This document shows, in pieces, positions 33,583-45,245 of a stretch of 64,000 nt of DNA (position 1 is the stretch's first letter; each line of letters opens with the position of its first letter). The notes beneath the pieces were generated by a model that did not search any database, had not been told where the DNA came from, and saw only the letters and a list, made by a program, of their open reading frames with translations. The translations under genes were made by a program, and so were the position numbers. The stretch is from Astropecten irregularis (taxonomy: Eukaryota; Echinodermata; Asteroidea; Paxillosida; Astropectinidae), in NCBI GenBank assembly GCA_963971285.1, contig OZ020254.1:13454001-13518000 (forward strand), in the 5' to 3' direction.

Positions 33583-34399
33583 CGTTCATTGTAGAACGCC
33601 CTCAGCAGTGTCAGGAGTTAAAAGATATTACGTCATAATTGTTTGGCCTTCTTGCATGTGCTCTGTTCATTATTGATTCAGCAATTTGAATGCAGTTGTT
33701 ATGCTTCTAATCGCGCATGCGCACATGACATTCTTGCCTGTGATTGATACCAGTGTAAATTTTAATATCGGAACAATCAATTTTAATATCGGAAATAAAA
33801 CCCAAATCTGCTAAGAAATGATTTAAGTCCTATAATCTTTATTTGCCGAAAATGCAACATTCAGATTTCAACGTCCGAAAAGGGAGCAGCCAATCCCTTG
33901 ACAAGAGCAGCAATACCGATTAGTGATTGGCTGGTGCGATCTTGTGACGTTCTCCGACATGTTACCACTCACGAAATATAACACCAGCCATTTAACCATT
34001 TGACACAAGGTCAAAGGGAATGAAAATATACCCCTTCTAGCTTTATATAGACAGGGCCGTTGTAAATTAACATGCGTTCTGGATTGCTTTGCGTACTTGA
34101 GGCCGCGGTATGAGCCTCAATCACTCAGCTGTCGGCAATCCACTCGAGACCGTGATAGAATAAAGAGCAAGCAGTGCATGACGGTCCATGTCAAAGGTCA
34201 GATCAGCCCAGAGCAGATTAGCGCTGATAGATTGGCCCACAATTTGACATTGCCGTGGTTAGTGTTGACGTGGCCTCGGCCGGCTTCAAACCTCAAAACA
34301 CATCGCAGCAATTATGGTCTGGAGGGATACCACTCGTGTCGGTGTCACGTTCAGCTACGGAGGCCCCGAAATAACAATTTACCACCCCTAGATGGCACG
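33583..34399. other. Intergenic, nothing recognised
   Basis: Has a short direct repeat AATTTTAATATCGGAA twice near 33757-33796. The GC-richer unique block at 34080-34380 is without a splice-bounded frame. Confidence 0.45.
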
Positions 34400-34613
34400 T
34401 ACGAAATGGCGACTAAGGCTCATGCTCAGGCTCCAGCTCTGACATCCATAATTTTTATGCTCAAAATACAGGTTGTGGTTTTTCACTGAAGCTGAAGCTC
34501 AATTTTCCTATCCAAACCAGAAAATCTATTTCGAAACCGCAGTCAAATGCCTCTATTTTACAATGGATTCACGAAATGGAGCCGAACCTGGGCCTCCGTT
34601 TCGTAAACCCCTC
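34400..34613. repeat. GAGCCTGAGCC-type element, copy 3
   Basis: 'aaggctcatgctcaggctcc', 'acatccataatttttatgct', 'tttttcactgaagctgaagc', 'cgaaaccgcagtcaaatgcc', ending 'gggcctccgtttcgtaaacc'. Terminal repeats are diverged. Confidence 0.7.
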
Positions 34614-35058
34614 TAATTCTTTGTGAACTTAATGGGACTCCGTAGAATTATTGATGCTGCTCCAAAAACAGTTTTCTGGTGATTATAACTGTTGTCGCAA
34701 TTGCATGTTTCTCTTTTTATAGCATGGATAAAGTTGAAACAGAACAATGACGGCAATGTCAAGTCCCTAACCTTAGCATAATTCACTTTTGCCAGAGGCA
34801 AACGCCAAAGACTGTCAGAGTAGCAGTCGACTGGGACCGTAGGCCGCGAATGTTATTTGTTTTCATTATACATGTGTCTCCTGGCTAGACGCGAGCATCC
34901 GGGTATTCTCCCAGGGGTGGGTGGAGCCTGTCATGCCCACCCCTCCAACACACTCACACCACACACCCCTTTGCGACACTTGCTGACTGATGGACGATCT
35001 TGAATGAACTGTAACCAAGTTAGATGGACCGGGGCAATAAAGCCACATAATAACGAAT

Positions 35059-35299
35059 TAAAGGTAGTATCATACTTTGGTAAGAAACCAAAACAGAAAT
35101 GTTCACAGATTTACGTATAACTTATAGGGTATAAAGATGGTGGTGGTAGAAACATACCGTTAAAACATACCGTTTCTCAAAAAGTGGGCACCATATGGGA
35201 CTGAAATTTTCACAGATGACTGGTATTGTATTTGTCTTGATATTTTTGCCCATGAATCTGTAATTCTTTGATAAATCCAAAGTATGAAATTACCTTTAA
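35059..35299 (+). repeat. TTAA-flanked element A with internal deletion
   Basis: Both ends with TTAA are intact (TTAAAGGTAGTATCATAC; ATGAAATTACCTTTAA), but about 110 bp of the centre including the GATC palindrome is missing. Confidence 0.85.
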
Positions 35300-35455
35300 G
35301 TTTGCTTGAATTCCCAATTGATTTCTATTGGAATGAACTGGGGAACATTTTTGGGTGTAGTTCTTAATTTTGTTCTGATATGACAACCAGGTGTGGGATT
35401 TGAATTATTGCCTAGAGAGGGCGCTGTATAGTGCGCGATCTTGTGTGTCGTCAGT

Positions 35456-35697
35456 TAAAGTTATAATACATGATTGGTTAAAGTCACAGAACAGCAGTCA
35501 CACTTTGATCAAACATGTACGTGAAATCTCAGACCCCTCTTTTCCTCACCATACTTGCCTACACAACTGTCCCTACTTGTTTGTCCTGATCATATTATCC
35601 ATTTACGTGTATATTGTATGTTCTTGTCATTTAGCATTCGATAAAGATCCTGCTAGGATCGAAACGCGTCAGGCCATCCTAACTCCAAGTAGTAATT
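35456..35697. repeat. Chimeric repeat: B fragment fused to CGCGTCAGGCC element
   Basis: 35456-35531 is the B start ('ataatacatgattggtt' to 'aaacatgtacgtgaaatc'). It passes directly into the right half of the 46-kb family ('cccctcttttcctcacc' to CGCGTCAGGCCATCCTAAC). Confidence 0.75.
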
Positions 35698-35703
35698 GAC
35701 TAT

Positions 35704-35925
35704 GGGCCTTTACAAAATGGGGCTTGAGGCTAGGCTTGGGATTTATTTTGCCACCGCCATTTTGTGTCCTTAATGAAATGAAGGGCTTGAGATGCATGAC
35801 GAAGCTGGAGCCTTTCCCAAGCTTCATCATGTTGCCCAACCCCTTAGTTTCATTATGTGAGCTTCAAATGGCAGTAGTGAAATAAGTCTCAAGCCTAGCC
35901 TCAAGCCTAGTTTCGTAAAGGCCCT
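35704..35925. repeat. MITE with about 65-bp terminal inverted repeats (GGGCCTTTAC)
   Basis: GGGCCTTTACAAAATGGGGC / TTGAGGCTAGGCTTG at the left, mirrored at the right with GCCTAGTTTCGTAAAGGCCC. A relative with the same ends is at 59665-59852. Non-coding. Confidence 0.85.
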
Positions 35926-35946
35926 ATTAAAGAAACCACACCAACC

Positions 35947-36035
35947 TAGGGCTGTATGGCTCAGTTGTTAGAGCGTCGGTACGGTATTCCGGAGGTCGCT
36001 GGTTCTAATCCCGTTCCAGTCAGTTTTTCTTTGTT
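35947..36035 (+). repeat. tRNA-derived SINE head
   Basis: Box A-like 'tggctcagttgttagagcg' and box B-like GGTTCTAATCC (36001). The acceptor-like GGCTGTA pairs imperfectly with CCAGTCA. The anticodon loop has C where U33 is expected, so this is not a functional tRNA gene. Followed by the T-rich tail 'tttttctttgttc' common to all copies. Confidence 0.8.
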
Positions 36036-36057
36036 CGTTTTTTAATAGTTTAGTTAC

Positions 36058-36330
36058 TGTTAGATCCTAGATAAGTTCGTTACCATTTTGATTGGTTAAC
36101 CAGAAAGTTTGACGTCAGTTCCATGTCCATGTAAATTGTGTGTATAAAGGATACGAGTCATGGAGTCCAGTTAGTATTAACATACCGGTGATACAGAGCA
36201 GGACTGCTTCCGGAACTGGTAGCCAAGTCTCTTGCTATTAAGAACGTACAATCAGGGTACCAGTTCACTGACCTCCTTATTAGTCGATACAGAAGTGTCA
36301 TAACTCTTTGACAATGACGTCATGCTAAAT
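36058..36330 (+). other. Promoter-like block, possible solo LTR
   Basis: Begins TGTTAGATCC and carries ATTGG (36091), TGACGTCA (36110-36117) and TATAAAGG (36143-36150) in the order expected of a Pol II promoter. No open frame follows and no second LTR or retroviral-type gene is seen. Could also be an unannotated promoter. Boundaries are uncertain. Confidence 0.3.
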
Positions 36331-37143
36331 ATAGATTACCTTGTCACTTGATTGATTAAGTAAGTGCTGGTCTCGGAATGGACGTTTCATTTTGATTTAA
36401 ATCTTTCCAATATGTGATAGTGTTGTTGACAGACTATAGCACTTTAGGGTTGTGTGTCGGAAGATCACTGGACATATTCACACCAGTGGCAACTTGAGAC
36501 GTGTTACCACTATGTGCCATTAATCCACTTGGCACGATTTACATAGGGATGGGTATAAGGCTAATTGACCAATGGTCATCATGTGATCTGCCCACCTCCC
36601 CCGCCCAATAATGGGCGTGGTGACGATGGCAATGCCATCTAAGTCTCAAGGTCAAACGTTGGCTTATCAATAACTGCGACCTGTCTTTTTAGACAACTGC
36701 TTTCGCCAACTTGCCACTAGCTCTGTCATTGGGCTTTTTGAATGAGATATACCTGTTCATTTAGTGATGTGCAGTGCTTGTCCGTGTAATCATGATAATA
36801 AGTGCCAGGGACTAGGCCTACTGGCCTGATTCTCCAGTAAAATGACACGGCTAATTGCACCAATACGGAAACGGCAAGCTGTTTCCGTAAGGAGGGCCAA
36901 ACATCAATCATAATATCCCAATGTGCCAGTTGATATCAAACTCGGCAGTTGAACAGCTCTGGGGTCAATTATCAAAGTTGGGGCTTCGATTTATGCGACA
37001 TTTTGCATTCCATACAGCCAGGAACATATTCTTTCATTTTACTACATATACATGATCACATAAGCAAATCCCAAATACAACTCAAGTATATGGACGATTT
37101 GCATTTTTGCTATGGGGTACAAACTTCGGGTAAATCATGTGTA
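36331..37143. other. Intergenic, nothing recognised
   Basis: Unique-looking; one short palindrome (ACGGAAACGGCAAGCTGTTT) near 36868. No gene seen. Confidence 0.45.
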
Positions 37144-37511
37144 TTAAAGGTAATATCATACTTTCAATTGGTTTTTATATTAAAAGAATTACAGATTCAT
37201 GGGCAAAAATACCAAGAGAGATACAGTCATCTGTGAAAATTTCAGTCCCATACGGTGCCCACTTTTTGAGAAAACAGTGAAAAACAGCCACATTATTTCT
37301 TAAGTCTTTTATGTTTTAATGTTTGATCTTTTAAAAGATCAAACAGATTTTCGGTCGTTGTTTCACAAATTCCTGGATAAATACACCATTCCAGGCGGAA
37401 ACATTTTAACGGTATGTTTCTACCACCACCATCTCCATACCCTGTAAGTTATAGGTAAATCTGTGAACATTTCTGTTTTAGTTTCTTACCGAAGTATGAT
37501 ACTACCTTTAA
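37144..37511 (-). repeat. TTAA-flanked element A, near-complete, reverse
   Basis: TTAA|AGGTAATATCATACTTTC at the left and GAAGTATGATACTACCT|TTAA at the right. Contains the palindrome TTTGATCTTTTAAAAGATCA. Only 38 bp from the long-armed element that follows. Confidence 0.9.
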
Positions 37512-37549
37512 AGAACTTCCATATGACAGTTTAGGCCGGCTGAATATTA

Positions 37550-39492
37550 GTCCGTGGGCCGTGAGGCCAAATTCGCTTTAGTTTTTGAGTTACGTGACCA
37601 TCATCACCGAATTTGTTCCCACTTGGCATGGATGTAGATCTGACATTACTGAACAAGAATTGATTTGTTCCCACGTCCAATTTGTGTTCACTAAAGAGAA
37701 ATTTGCGATAGAAAATCGTCAAATTTTACGTACAGAAAAAACATAAGAATAAACAGCGCCCTCAATCGGTAGAAAGTAATTATCTACATAATAATACTAT
37801 AGGAACTGCATAGCATACCCGTGCTCATTTTATTCCCGATGTAAAACCCTTTACATGATTGGAAACTGATCAAACTTCAACGTAATTATTTCTAGGGACA
37901 TTTTATTTGTCGTTTTAATTATGGGAAAATTAGGTGAATGCTGGATGGAAAATATGACACATGTTTTTGAAGATGTTTCTCCCAGCAAATTTCTAAATGA
38001 TGAGGAATTAATAAACTGCTACAAATTGCTCATCAACCAAAATAGAGAGCCTAAAATAATCACGTACCGAGTTGACCTGAAACTTTATTGGGAATGCCTG
38101 ACGTTTTGAACCTATTAGAATATTTAATCTAAATAAAATTACAATAAAAATATTTGATGACAAAGAAAACAAAACAATTATCACAATGAAGTTGAGACTT
38201 CAATAATAGTTGCATACATGACTTTATTCCCACAAAGGAATCTTTATTTCAAGCCACATGCACACACTGTATGATCTCACATGATTTTGCTGTTAAAATA
38301 TTTTGGTCCAAAATGCTTATTATAAGATGTATATTTCTTTTTTAGAAAACACTTACAGAAATATCTTGTCACATATGATCAAAACTACAGTATTTTTTTA
38401 TATTTTATAAGAAAAGAATTGACTAAGTTTTTCAATAATATTCTCTTGAGACTCAGATGGCCGATTAAACTTAACCTTTCACAGGGGTATTATTTCATGT
38501 GTACCCATGATGGATCAGGCAGTGAAAGTGACAGTGTGAAGTGTAAGTACATGTACTCTTTTTACCCTTTGCAATCATATATTTTACTTTTCACCCTACA
38601 TGCAGCTCATTGCAAAAGCACACATAGCCAATGTATCCTAAGAAAATATATTATTTGGGGTATATTTAGTGTTATGAGCAAGATAATGTTATTATCATAA
38701 TTGTTTAAAATATACATTTTTAACATCCTTCGTTGGCATTTCAGTCATATTTTTATTTAATTCTTTATCATTAATGCAATGTTTGTTTAGTGGTAAAGAC
38801 TATTGTATGGAGCCCATCACAAAATAAGTGGTGAAATCTCTGTTTTCGGAACAAATTTAAAGTCACAATAATAATTTAACAACATGCTACACATTTTACA
38901 AGTGTAGGGCCCGTCTTTTGTGTAAGACCATTGTTTTGCATAATGAATTATCATTGTTCGTGGTGGAAATTCTACATTTAAACAAAACAGTCATTAGAAT
39001 AATTTCCCAGTGTTTTCAAAAATCGACTGTCATACATAACATAACAATGCCAAATTGCGACAGCAGTTTGCTGGGAGAAACATCTTCAAAAACATGTGTC
39101 ATATTTTCCATCCAGCATTCACCTAATTTTCCCATAATTAAAACGACAAATAAAATGTCCCTAGAAATAATTACGTTTGAAGTTTGATCAGTTTCCAATC
39201 ATGTAAAGGGTTTTACATCGGGAATAAAATGAGCACGGGTATGCAGTTCCTATAGTATTATTATGTAGATAATTACTTTCTACCGATTGAGGGCGCTGTT
39301 TATTCTTATGTTTTTTCTGTACGTAAAATTTGACGATTTTCTATCGCAAATTTCTCTTTAGTGAACACAAATTGGACGTGGGAACAAATCAATTCTTGTT
39401 CAGTAATGTCAGATCTACATCCATGCCAAGTGGGAACAAATTCGGTGATGATGGTCACGAAACGAGCGAATAAAAGGCCACGGCCCACGGAC
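37550..39492. mobile_element. 1.94-kb element with about 430-bp inverted arms, TA flanks
   Basis: Left arm 37550-37989 (GTCCGTGGGCCGTGAGGCC to CCCAGCAAA) and right arm 39067-39492 (TTTGCTGGG to GGCCCACGGAC) are inverted copies of about 440 and 426 bp with few differences, including a 5-bp indel near the GAACTGCAT motif. TA sits directly outside both ends, consistent with a TA target duplication. The 1.08-kb centre is AT-rich with no transposase-length frame, and part of it (about 38400-38550) resembles a degraded B copy. Most likely a non-autonomous DNA transposon; the superfamily is not assigned. Confidence 0.85.
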
Positions 39493-40262
39493 TATATTGT
39501 TCTAATCGGTTTCAAGCCACTGCGCATGTGCATGATTTGTTGCCGTTTGCTGTGATTGGCTGGATGTGTGTGGGCTCTCGTCCCCCTAAGAAAGTTTCAC
39601 AACCTCGTGACCAGGTGACTCTTCACGACATGATGTCGAAGTTTTGAATTTGGGGTTCCCTAACTTACATACACGATACACGAATCTGCCTTTTCTCAAG
39701 GTTAAGATAGATACAGACCACATCGGTGGAGTCACACTCCCCATGACCAATCAATAAAGCCCCCACCATACTCTCCTCCATCCCAGGGAATTGTCTTCAA
39801 AGTCAGTCTCTTGGGAGCGTTCACCGTGACTCACTTGGTTGCGGCCCAACTTTTTTTTTTTCTGGCCGGGGAAACCAAGACACACCCAAAAAAACGCGCG
39901 GCAGGAAACGTCTTAGATAGCGCACTTTGAGTTGGTTGGTAACAGTCAATTTGACGAACCCACGTGACACAACCACGGGCCAAAAAACCCAAAAGAGATG
40001 ATTATCGGAACTAAACTTGACACCAAATTTCGGCACATAACTTTTTTCTGTGTGAGTAAGGCGTTACGGGGATACATAATGAAGCTTTTCCTTGATTTTT
40101 TTCGTTGTCATTCTCGAATTTCACTAAAGATATAATCGTGTGTTTACTACAGACGTGTTACTTGAACGTCAGGTCTATGAACGGCAATTCTCTTAAGTGT
40201 TAAGTACTAGAGATGGCTCCAGTAATATTCTGGATTCTATTAACCACTTGACACAAAATTGC
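39493..40262. other. Intergenic, nothing recognised
   Basis: Unique-looking sequence with moderate GC at 39.5-40.0 kb; no gene supported. Confidence 0.5.
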
Positions 40263-40620
40263 TTAAAGGTAATATCATACTTTGGTTTTTGTCAAAGAAA
40301 TATATCAAAAAAAACATTATAACAACAGTTATCTGTGAAGTTTCCAGTCCCATACGGTGCCCATTTTTGGAGAAAACAGTAAAATAAACACCCATGTGGT
40401 ATTTTAACATCTTTCCACCGTTATTTGCGATCTTTTAGAAATCAAAAACTGATTTCGGTCATTGGTTGTACTCTTTTCTGCATAAATACAGCATTTCAGG
40501 CAGACAATTTGAACTGCATGTTTCTGCCATCACCACCATCTTTATACCCTGTAAGTTATAGGTAAATCTGTGAATATTTCTGTTTAGGTATGGTACCAAT
40601 TCAAAGTAAGATACCTTTAA
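40263..40620 (-). repeat. TTAA-flanked element A, near-complete, reverse
   Basis: TTAA|AGGTAATATCATACTTTG at the left; CAAAGTAAGATACCT|TTAA at the right. Central palindrome degraded. Confidence 0.85.
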
Positions 40621-40825
40621 GAAATGTAAATTCTTTCATTACTGTGCTTTGTGAATAACTATTAAGAGTTAACCAAACAGACGAAAAATCTTACCGGAAA
40701 ACGGAATTGTTAAGAAAAGCCAAACCCCAACGATTTGTTTCCAATAACAAAGACAAACGACAAAAACCCCAATATTACCATTAATTTTGATCCGCTAACG
40801 GGGCTAACTGAATAACCGAATAAAT

Positions 40826-41075
40826 GGTTGGTTCGAATCCCGCTCTGGTGATTTTTTCTTTGTTTGCTTTTCAATGACTTATAACATTCAATCAGTTTCC
40901 CTTGTGTTTATTTATTTGATGATTTGATTAAAAGCCGTATCCTTTTTGAGTAACCCTCCCATGTACCGTTCCCAGCATTCTATGCTGAGCGTATCTTAAA
41001 TGATCTTTGGGACATATAGGTATACATGTATGTGCGTGGTTTCATGGCATCTGACCGCCGAACAAACAAAAATAA
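40826..41075 (+). repeat. tRNA-derived SINE: box B end plus body
   Basis: GGTTCGAATCCCGCTCTGG, the T-rich linker, 'caatgacttataacattca', 'gccgtatcctttttgag', 'catgtaccgttcccagc'. The same body is at 50926-51106. It shows the site into which a B element inserted at 41204 in its uninterrupted state. Confidence 0.75.
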
Positions 41076-41100
41076 TTGACTATTAGGGTCACCGCCAACG

Positions 41101-41203
41101 TAGGGCTGGATAGCTCAGTTGGTAGAGCGCGTGTACAGTATTCAGAAGGTCACTGGTTCGAATCCCGCTTCAGTTTCCTTTGTTCACTTTTCAATGACTT
41201 TAG
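41101..41203 (+). repeat. tRNA-derived SINE, best-preserved head
   Basis: GGCTGGATAGCTCAGTTGG (acceptor and box A) and GGTTCGAATCC (box B, 41155-41165). The family acceptor GGCTGGA pairs with TCCAGTC in better copies. The anticodon arm does not fold properly, so this is a SINE and not a tRNA gene. Its body is interrupted at 41204 and resumes at 41736. Confidence 0.8.
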
Positions 41204-41735
41204 GTACAATACATGATTGGTAAAGGTCACAGGACTGCCCTCATACTTTGTCTAATCAAAGATGTACATGAAATAATAAACCTGTGAAAATTTGAGCTAA
41301 ATCGGACATCTGAGTCAATAGCGAAAACCCGACTCAATTTTTCTTATAAAACATGAAGAATGGTTTTGATCTTACCCCAAGATCAAATGTGTTTTCGGTC
41401 TTTGTCTTACACATTTCTGGATAAATACAGCATTTCAGGAGGAAATATGTTAACGGTATGTTTCTACCAGCATCATCTTCATACCCTGAGTGAAAGGGGA
41501 TAACTAAAATAACTCAAGTGAGTGTGTCCTTTATGTTTGTTCGGACGAACGATCTTTGGGAAAAATGGAAAAGACACTAAATCTTGATTTCCTTGAAAAA
41601 CCAAGCATTGCTGATGAACCAAGATTTCCCATGGTGACTGTTTGCACTGTATACGAACTGTTGAGTCCATTTTCTGTCTCAAACTCAATACTTTTTTGGG
41701 AGGCCTTGCAAATCCTATAGGCCTATGCTCCCTTT
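41204..41735 (+). mobile_element. TTAA-flanked element B inserted in a SINE
   Basis: TTTAGGTACAATACATGATT at the left, CTCCCTTTAA at the right. SINE sequence 'tttcaatgactt' precedes it and 'aacattcagtcagtttccc' follows. Carries an extra segment of about 120 bp (41525-41650) compared with 31002-31414. Confidence 0.85.
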
Positions 41736-41780
41736 AACATTCAGTCAGTTTCCCTTGTGGTTATTTGATGAATAAACAAT

Positions 41781-42839
41781 TTGACTGATTATTCCAATGG
41801 GCTCATTAATTCTCCAATCCCGGTCATGCCGATCTCAGATAGGTTAATATAATAATGTTTAATACACTCAAAAAGACACATATTACACACACAAAAATCT
41901 AATTGAATTTTGGTGAAAGTGACTCCGACCTTTTTGAGGCTAGGGTGAAGGGGGTACTTGTCCCGTGAACTAGTTTCGTTTGGAAGGTGAACCAAACCCG
42001 ATTATCACGAAACGGGTTAAGGTCAGCAGACATGGTATGACGCCCTCAATCGGAAGTCTGCGAATAGTTGCGTCATAATTTGGGTAAACCAAAGCAACAG
42101 TCAGAACATTGGAGAGTTAAAGCGAGCAAGAGAGTGAAACAAAGAAGGGAAACAAAACTCTGAAAGGGGTTTGTTTTTAGCTCTCGAGTGTCGCCACGCC
42201 AGTCCCTGTTGTGTCAAGTCTGCGAACAACTGTATCATTGGGTAAAATAACACCGGAGAGGTGCGGAAAATTGATACTTCACTCCGTGCCCTCGGGCCTT
42301 GCCGCGGGCTGAGGAACCCTTCGCCGTCTAACCAACCTTCTTCGGTATCCACCCACATTTTACACTGACTCATCAAAAGCATTATACTACATCAGAAACA
42401 AACCGTGACATCGGGGATTTTCAGTGGAGAAAAAGGCTTTGATGCGGTTTGAGTCCATCCCAAAAGTTTTCAGAATGTATACAAAAGTTCTTATCTAAAC
42501 TCGGTACCTTCACAAATTTCACATTAAACTGAAAGCCATAAGTTCAATTCACACATTCAGTTTTTAGATATCGATGACATAATTGTTTTGTTTTGTTTTT
42601 TAAATCATTATGCCTCAAACCGTAACGGACATGGTAAGATATTCATCAAATTCTTTTTTCATTGTCAATCTTTAGGAGATTAAAAAAAGAATTTTATCAT
42701 CGACGTTTCGCATCTCACCTGTTTTATTTGAGACTGAATCTTCCATGATTTTCCGGCACGAATCAAATCACTTACCGATTATCATGCGATATTCTATATG
42801 ATACCACGATCATGTTCATAATTATACGCCCTTACCGTA
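41781..42839. other. Intergenic, nothing recognised
   Basis: Short open frames on the minus strand (41789-41995, 42101-42382) without domains or splice context. GACGCCCTCAATCGG near 42041 echoes a word at the 37.7-kb element. Confidence 0.5.
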
Positions 42840-44055
42840 AACCATGACCGTGTACCATGGTCATAAACCATTATGATATGGTAATATGTACCATGACATG
42901 CCTGTTTACAATGATCTAACCGTGATAATATACCATGACCATATACCATGACCACGTACAATGATCATAATACCATGATGATATACCATGGTCATATACC
43001 ATGATGATATACCATGATCATATACAATGAGCATAATACCATGACCATATACAATAATCATAATACCATGATGATATACCATGATGATATACCATGATCA
43101 TATACCACCATGATCATATACCATTTTATTTTCATTTCATTTATTATTTCTCAGGGCAAGCAACAGAAGGCACAATACAAACAGGAAAATAAACAATATA
43201 ACAAAACCAAACAGTAGAAGAACAGTGCATGGTAACACCCCTGAAGGATTGCCAAATGCGAACTTAATCACAATCGAGTGGCTCTCCAAATGATGCCATG
43301 CATAACATTACATGTAAACAAAATGTACAAACAATAAAGGCAATAAATAAACAATTTATACATGTACGTGGACAAATAAATAAATTACTCTAGATCAAAC
43401 AATAAATCATTAATTAATGGCGAAGGCATATACTTAAGATGGAAATACAATGGATTTACCAGGAGACAGAATATGATTTCGTAGCATATTGCTAAACTTA
43501 GGCAAATTAAAAACAATATGTTCCTTAACATTAGATGGAAGACTGTCCCATAATCTAGGAAACCTAACAAAAAGAGAATTGTGCAAGCAGTTGGTCCGAC
43601 CCCCCTTATGAAGAAACTTAACAGAGTCACAATGCCTAGAGTTGAGGGTAATGTATCTGTGAATATGAACATCAAATAAATTATACAAGCATTTAACAAC
43701 AAAGGAAATTGACAAAAAGTGAAGTCTATTGGACAACAAAGGAATTCCTAATTGCAAACATCTTAATGGATAATCGATATTGGCCTCATGAGGTCTGGCT
43801 CTTTTAGGAAGGCCAAGACAAGAACGAGTGAAACGCCTTTGAATCTTTTCAATGAGTGATCATATACCATGATCATATGCCGTGATCATATACCATGATC
43901 ATAATACCATGACCATATACAATTATCATAATGCCATGATCGTATACCATGATCATATACCATGATCATATACATGTACCATGATCTTATACCATGACCA
44001 TATAGCATAATCATATACCATGATCATATACCATGATCATATACCATGATCCTAA
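42840..44055. repeat. 13-bp minisatellite (ATACCATGATCAT)n split by a LINE tail
   Basis: Degenerate units at 42840-43125 and 43857-44055. The unit contains the palindrome ATGATCAT, so both strands look similar. The 730-bp gap is a LINE 3' fragment. Confidence 0.9.
43125..43857 (-). pseudogene. 5'-truncated non-LTR retrotransposon (LINE) tail, copy 1
   Basis: On the minus strand the frame reads IEKIQRRFTRSCLGLPKRA, then LQLGIPLLSNRLHFLSI, then FVRFPRLWDSLPSNVKEH and a stop at about 43436. This is the C-terminal thumb-like end typical of LINE reverse transcriptases (QRRFTR..., LLSNR, RLWDSLP). The catalytic part is absent. A non-coding 3' region of about 300 bp ends in an AAATG/AAAT-rich tail next to the minisatellite. 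It is flanked on both sides by ATACCATGATCAT units, so it inserted into the array. Confidence 0.85.
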
Positions 44056-45166
44056 ACATTAGCCATTGGCCTATATACCGTGCAATATAGCGATTAACAA
44101 CTATATTAAATCAACTCTATATTAATTAACACCGTAATATGTTGCGATTTGCGTTCCCGGTTTGGAAATTAAGTTGTGCCTCACAGCTCTGCTTTAAAAT
44201 GTTTTTGACCTTGGCCTTGAAGAGCCTTGAAAACGAGAGTTTCAAAACGTCTACAGTGTTTTCGGATGTGGGGACTTGCGATCGGTGTTGACACGCAGCG
44301 CGGCTTGACTGGAATCAAATTTGTCAGTTTGGCCGTCAATCTTTTCCGTCAGCTCTGATGCCCGGCCGGGTTATCAACTTTCCTCCCACCGACAGCTTCT
44401 GTCAACGGCCGGCGTTGAAGGGACGAGGCGTCGCCGGGCAGGCGGCTCCGTGGGTTCTAGGACATCCATGCAATATTGAGGAGGGGGTGGGAAGGGGGAA
44501 AGGGGTTGAGCTCCTTACTAGAGCCACAGAAAGCGATATGGTGTACCCCTCCCATTACCATATTCTGTCAATGTATTTATTATATTGTTCATATGCTGCT
44601 TTGCTCAATATGGACACCACGAGTATAGATTTTAGACTTTTATTTGCTATTTTTAAACACGAATTGAATAAACCACAAAACAACTAAATATGTAGGCCTT
44701 TTTCGCAAATAATGAAACTGTCGTGTAAGAATTGAGTTGGAGCCATTCGGATGAAGCGGATATATTCTTGCTCAGAGATGTGCAGTGATTTCCACTCAAA
44801 ATTCGAAGGAAATTTTGATTTTTGTTTACGACTAAATAGCGATATGTATAGAGAACTGAACTATAGGCTGGTAATAATGATATAGGGCATTTATATTGGG
44901 CAGCTACTATATGCATTAAATATATTATTATTCCTGGTTATCGGACCATAATTTCAATTCCTGACACCATGTGAACTCCCCGGTAAGTATACATCCCCGT
45001 GCTACCGTGTGCAGTGCACAGACAGCACCTTTCAACTTCTGACAATCTGAATATAAATTAATGTCCAAAGACAACAACGAAATTTTCACAAAATTTGTCC
45101 CATTTTTGACAATCCTTTTGTATCCAGGTTGTCAGAGTGGACGTCAATGTTATTTTTGCCGGCGAT
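44056..45166. other. Intergenic with unique GC-rich block
   Basis: 44200-44520 is GC-richer and unique in the window, with no splice-bounded frame. The rest is AT-rich. Confidence 0.45.
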
Positions 45167-45245
45167 AAATGGAATCGATTCCGAATGGAATCTCGATTCC
45201 AACTTGGAATCGGAATCGATTTCAAAAATGCTGGAATCGCCCAAG
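45167..45245. repeat. GAATCGATTCC motif cluster
   Basis: Several overlapping copies of GGAATCGATTCC and one-mismatch variants in direct and inverted orientation within 80 bp. No open frame of interest. Confidence 0.6.

Noticed and set aside
41101-41175. Possible functional tRNA gene
   Set aside because: Box A and box B are good, but the anticodon stem and loop do not form (no U33, mismatched stem), and the same sequence recurs as a SINE head.
43385-43702. Membrane-protein-like frame (FFIRGVGPTACTILFLLGF) on the minus strand
   Set aside because: It is an out-of-frame reading of the LINE tail; the adjacent frame carries the recognisable LINE C-terminus.
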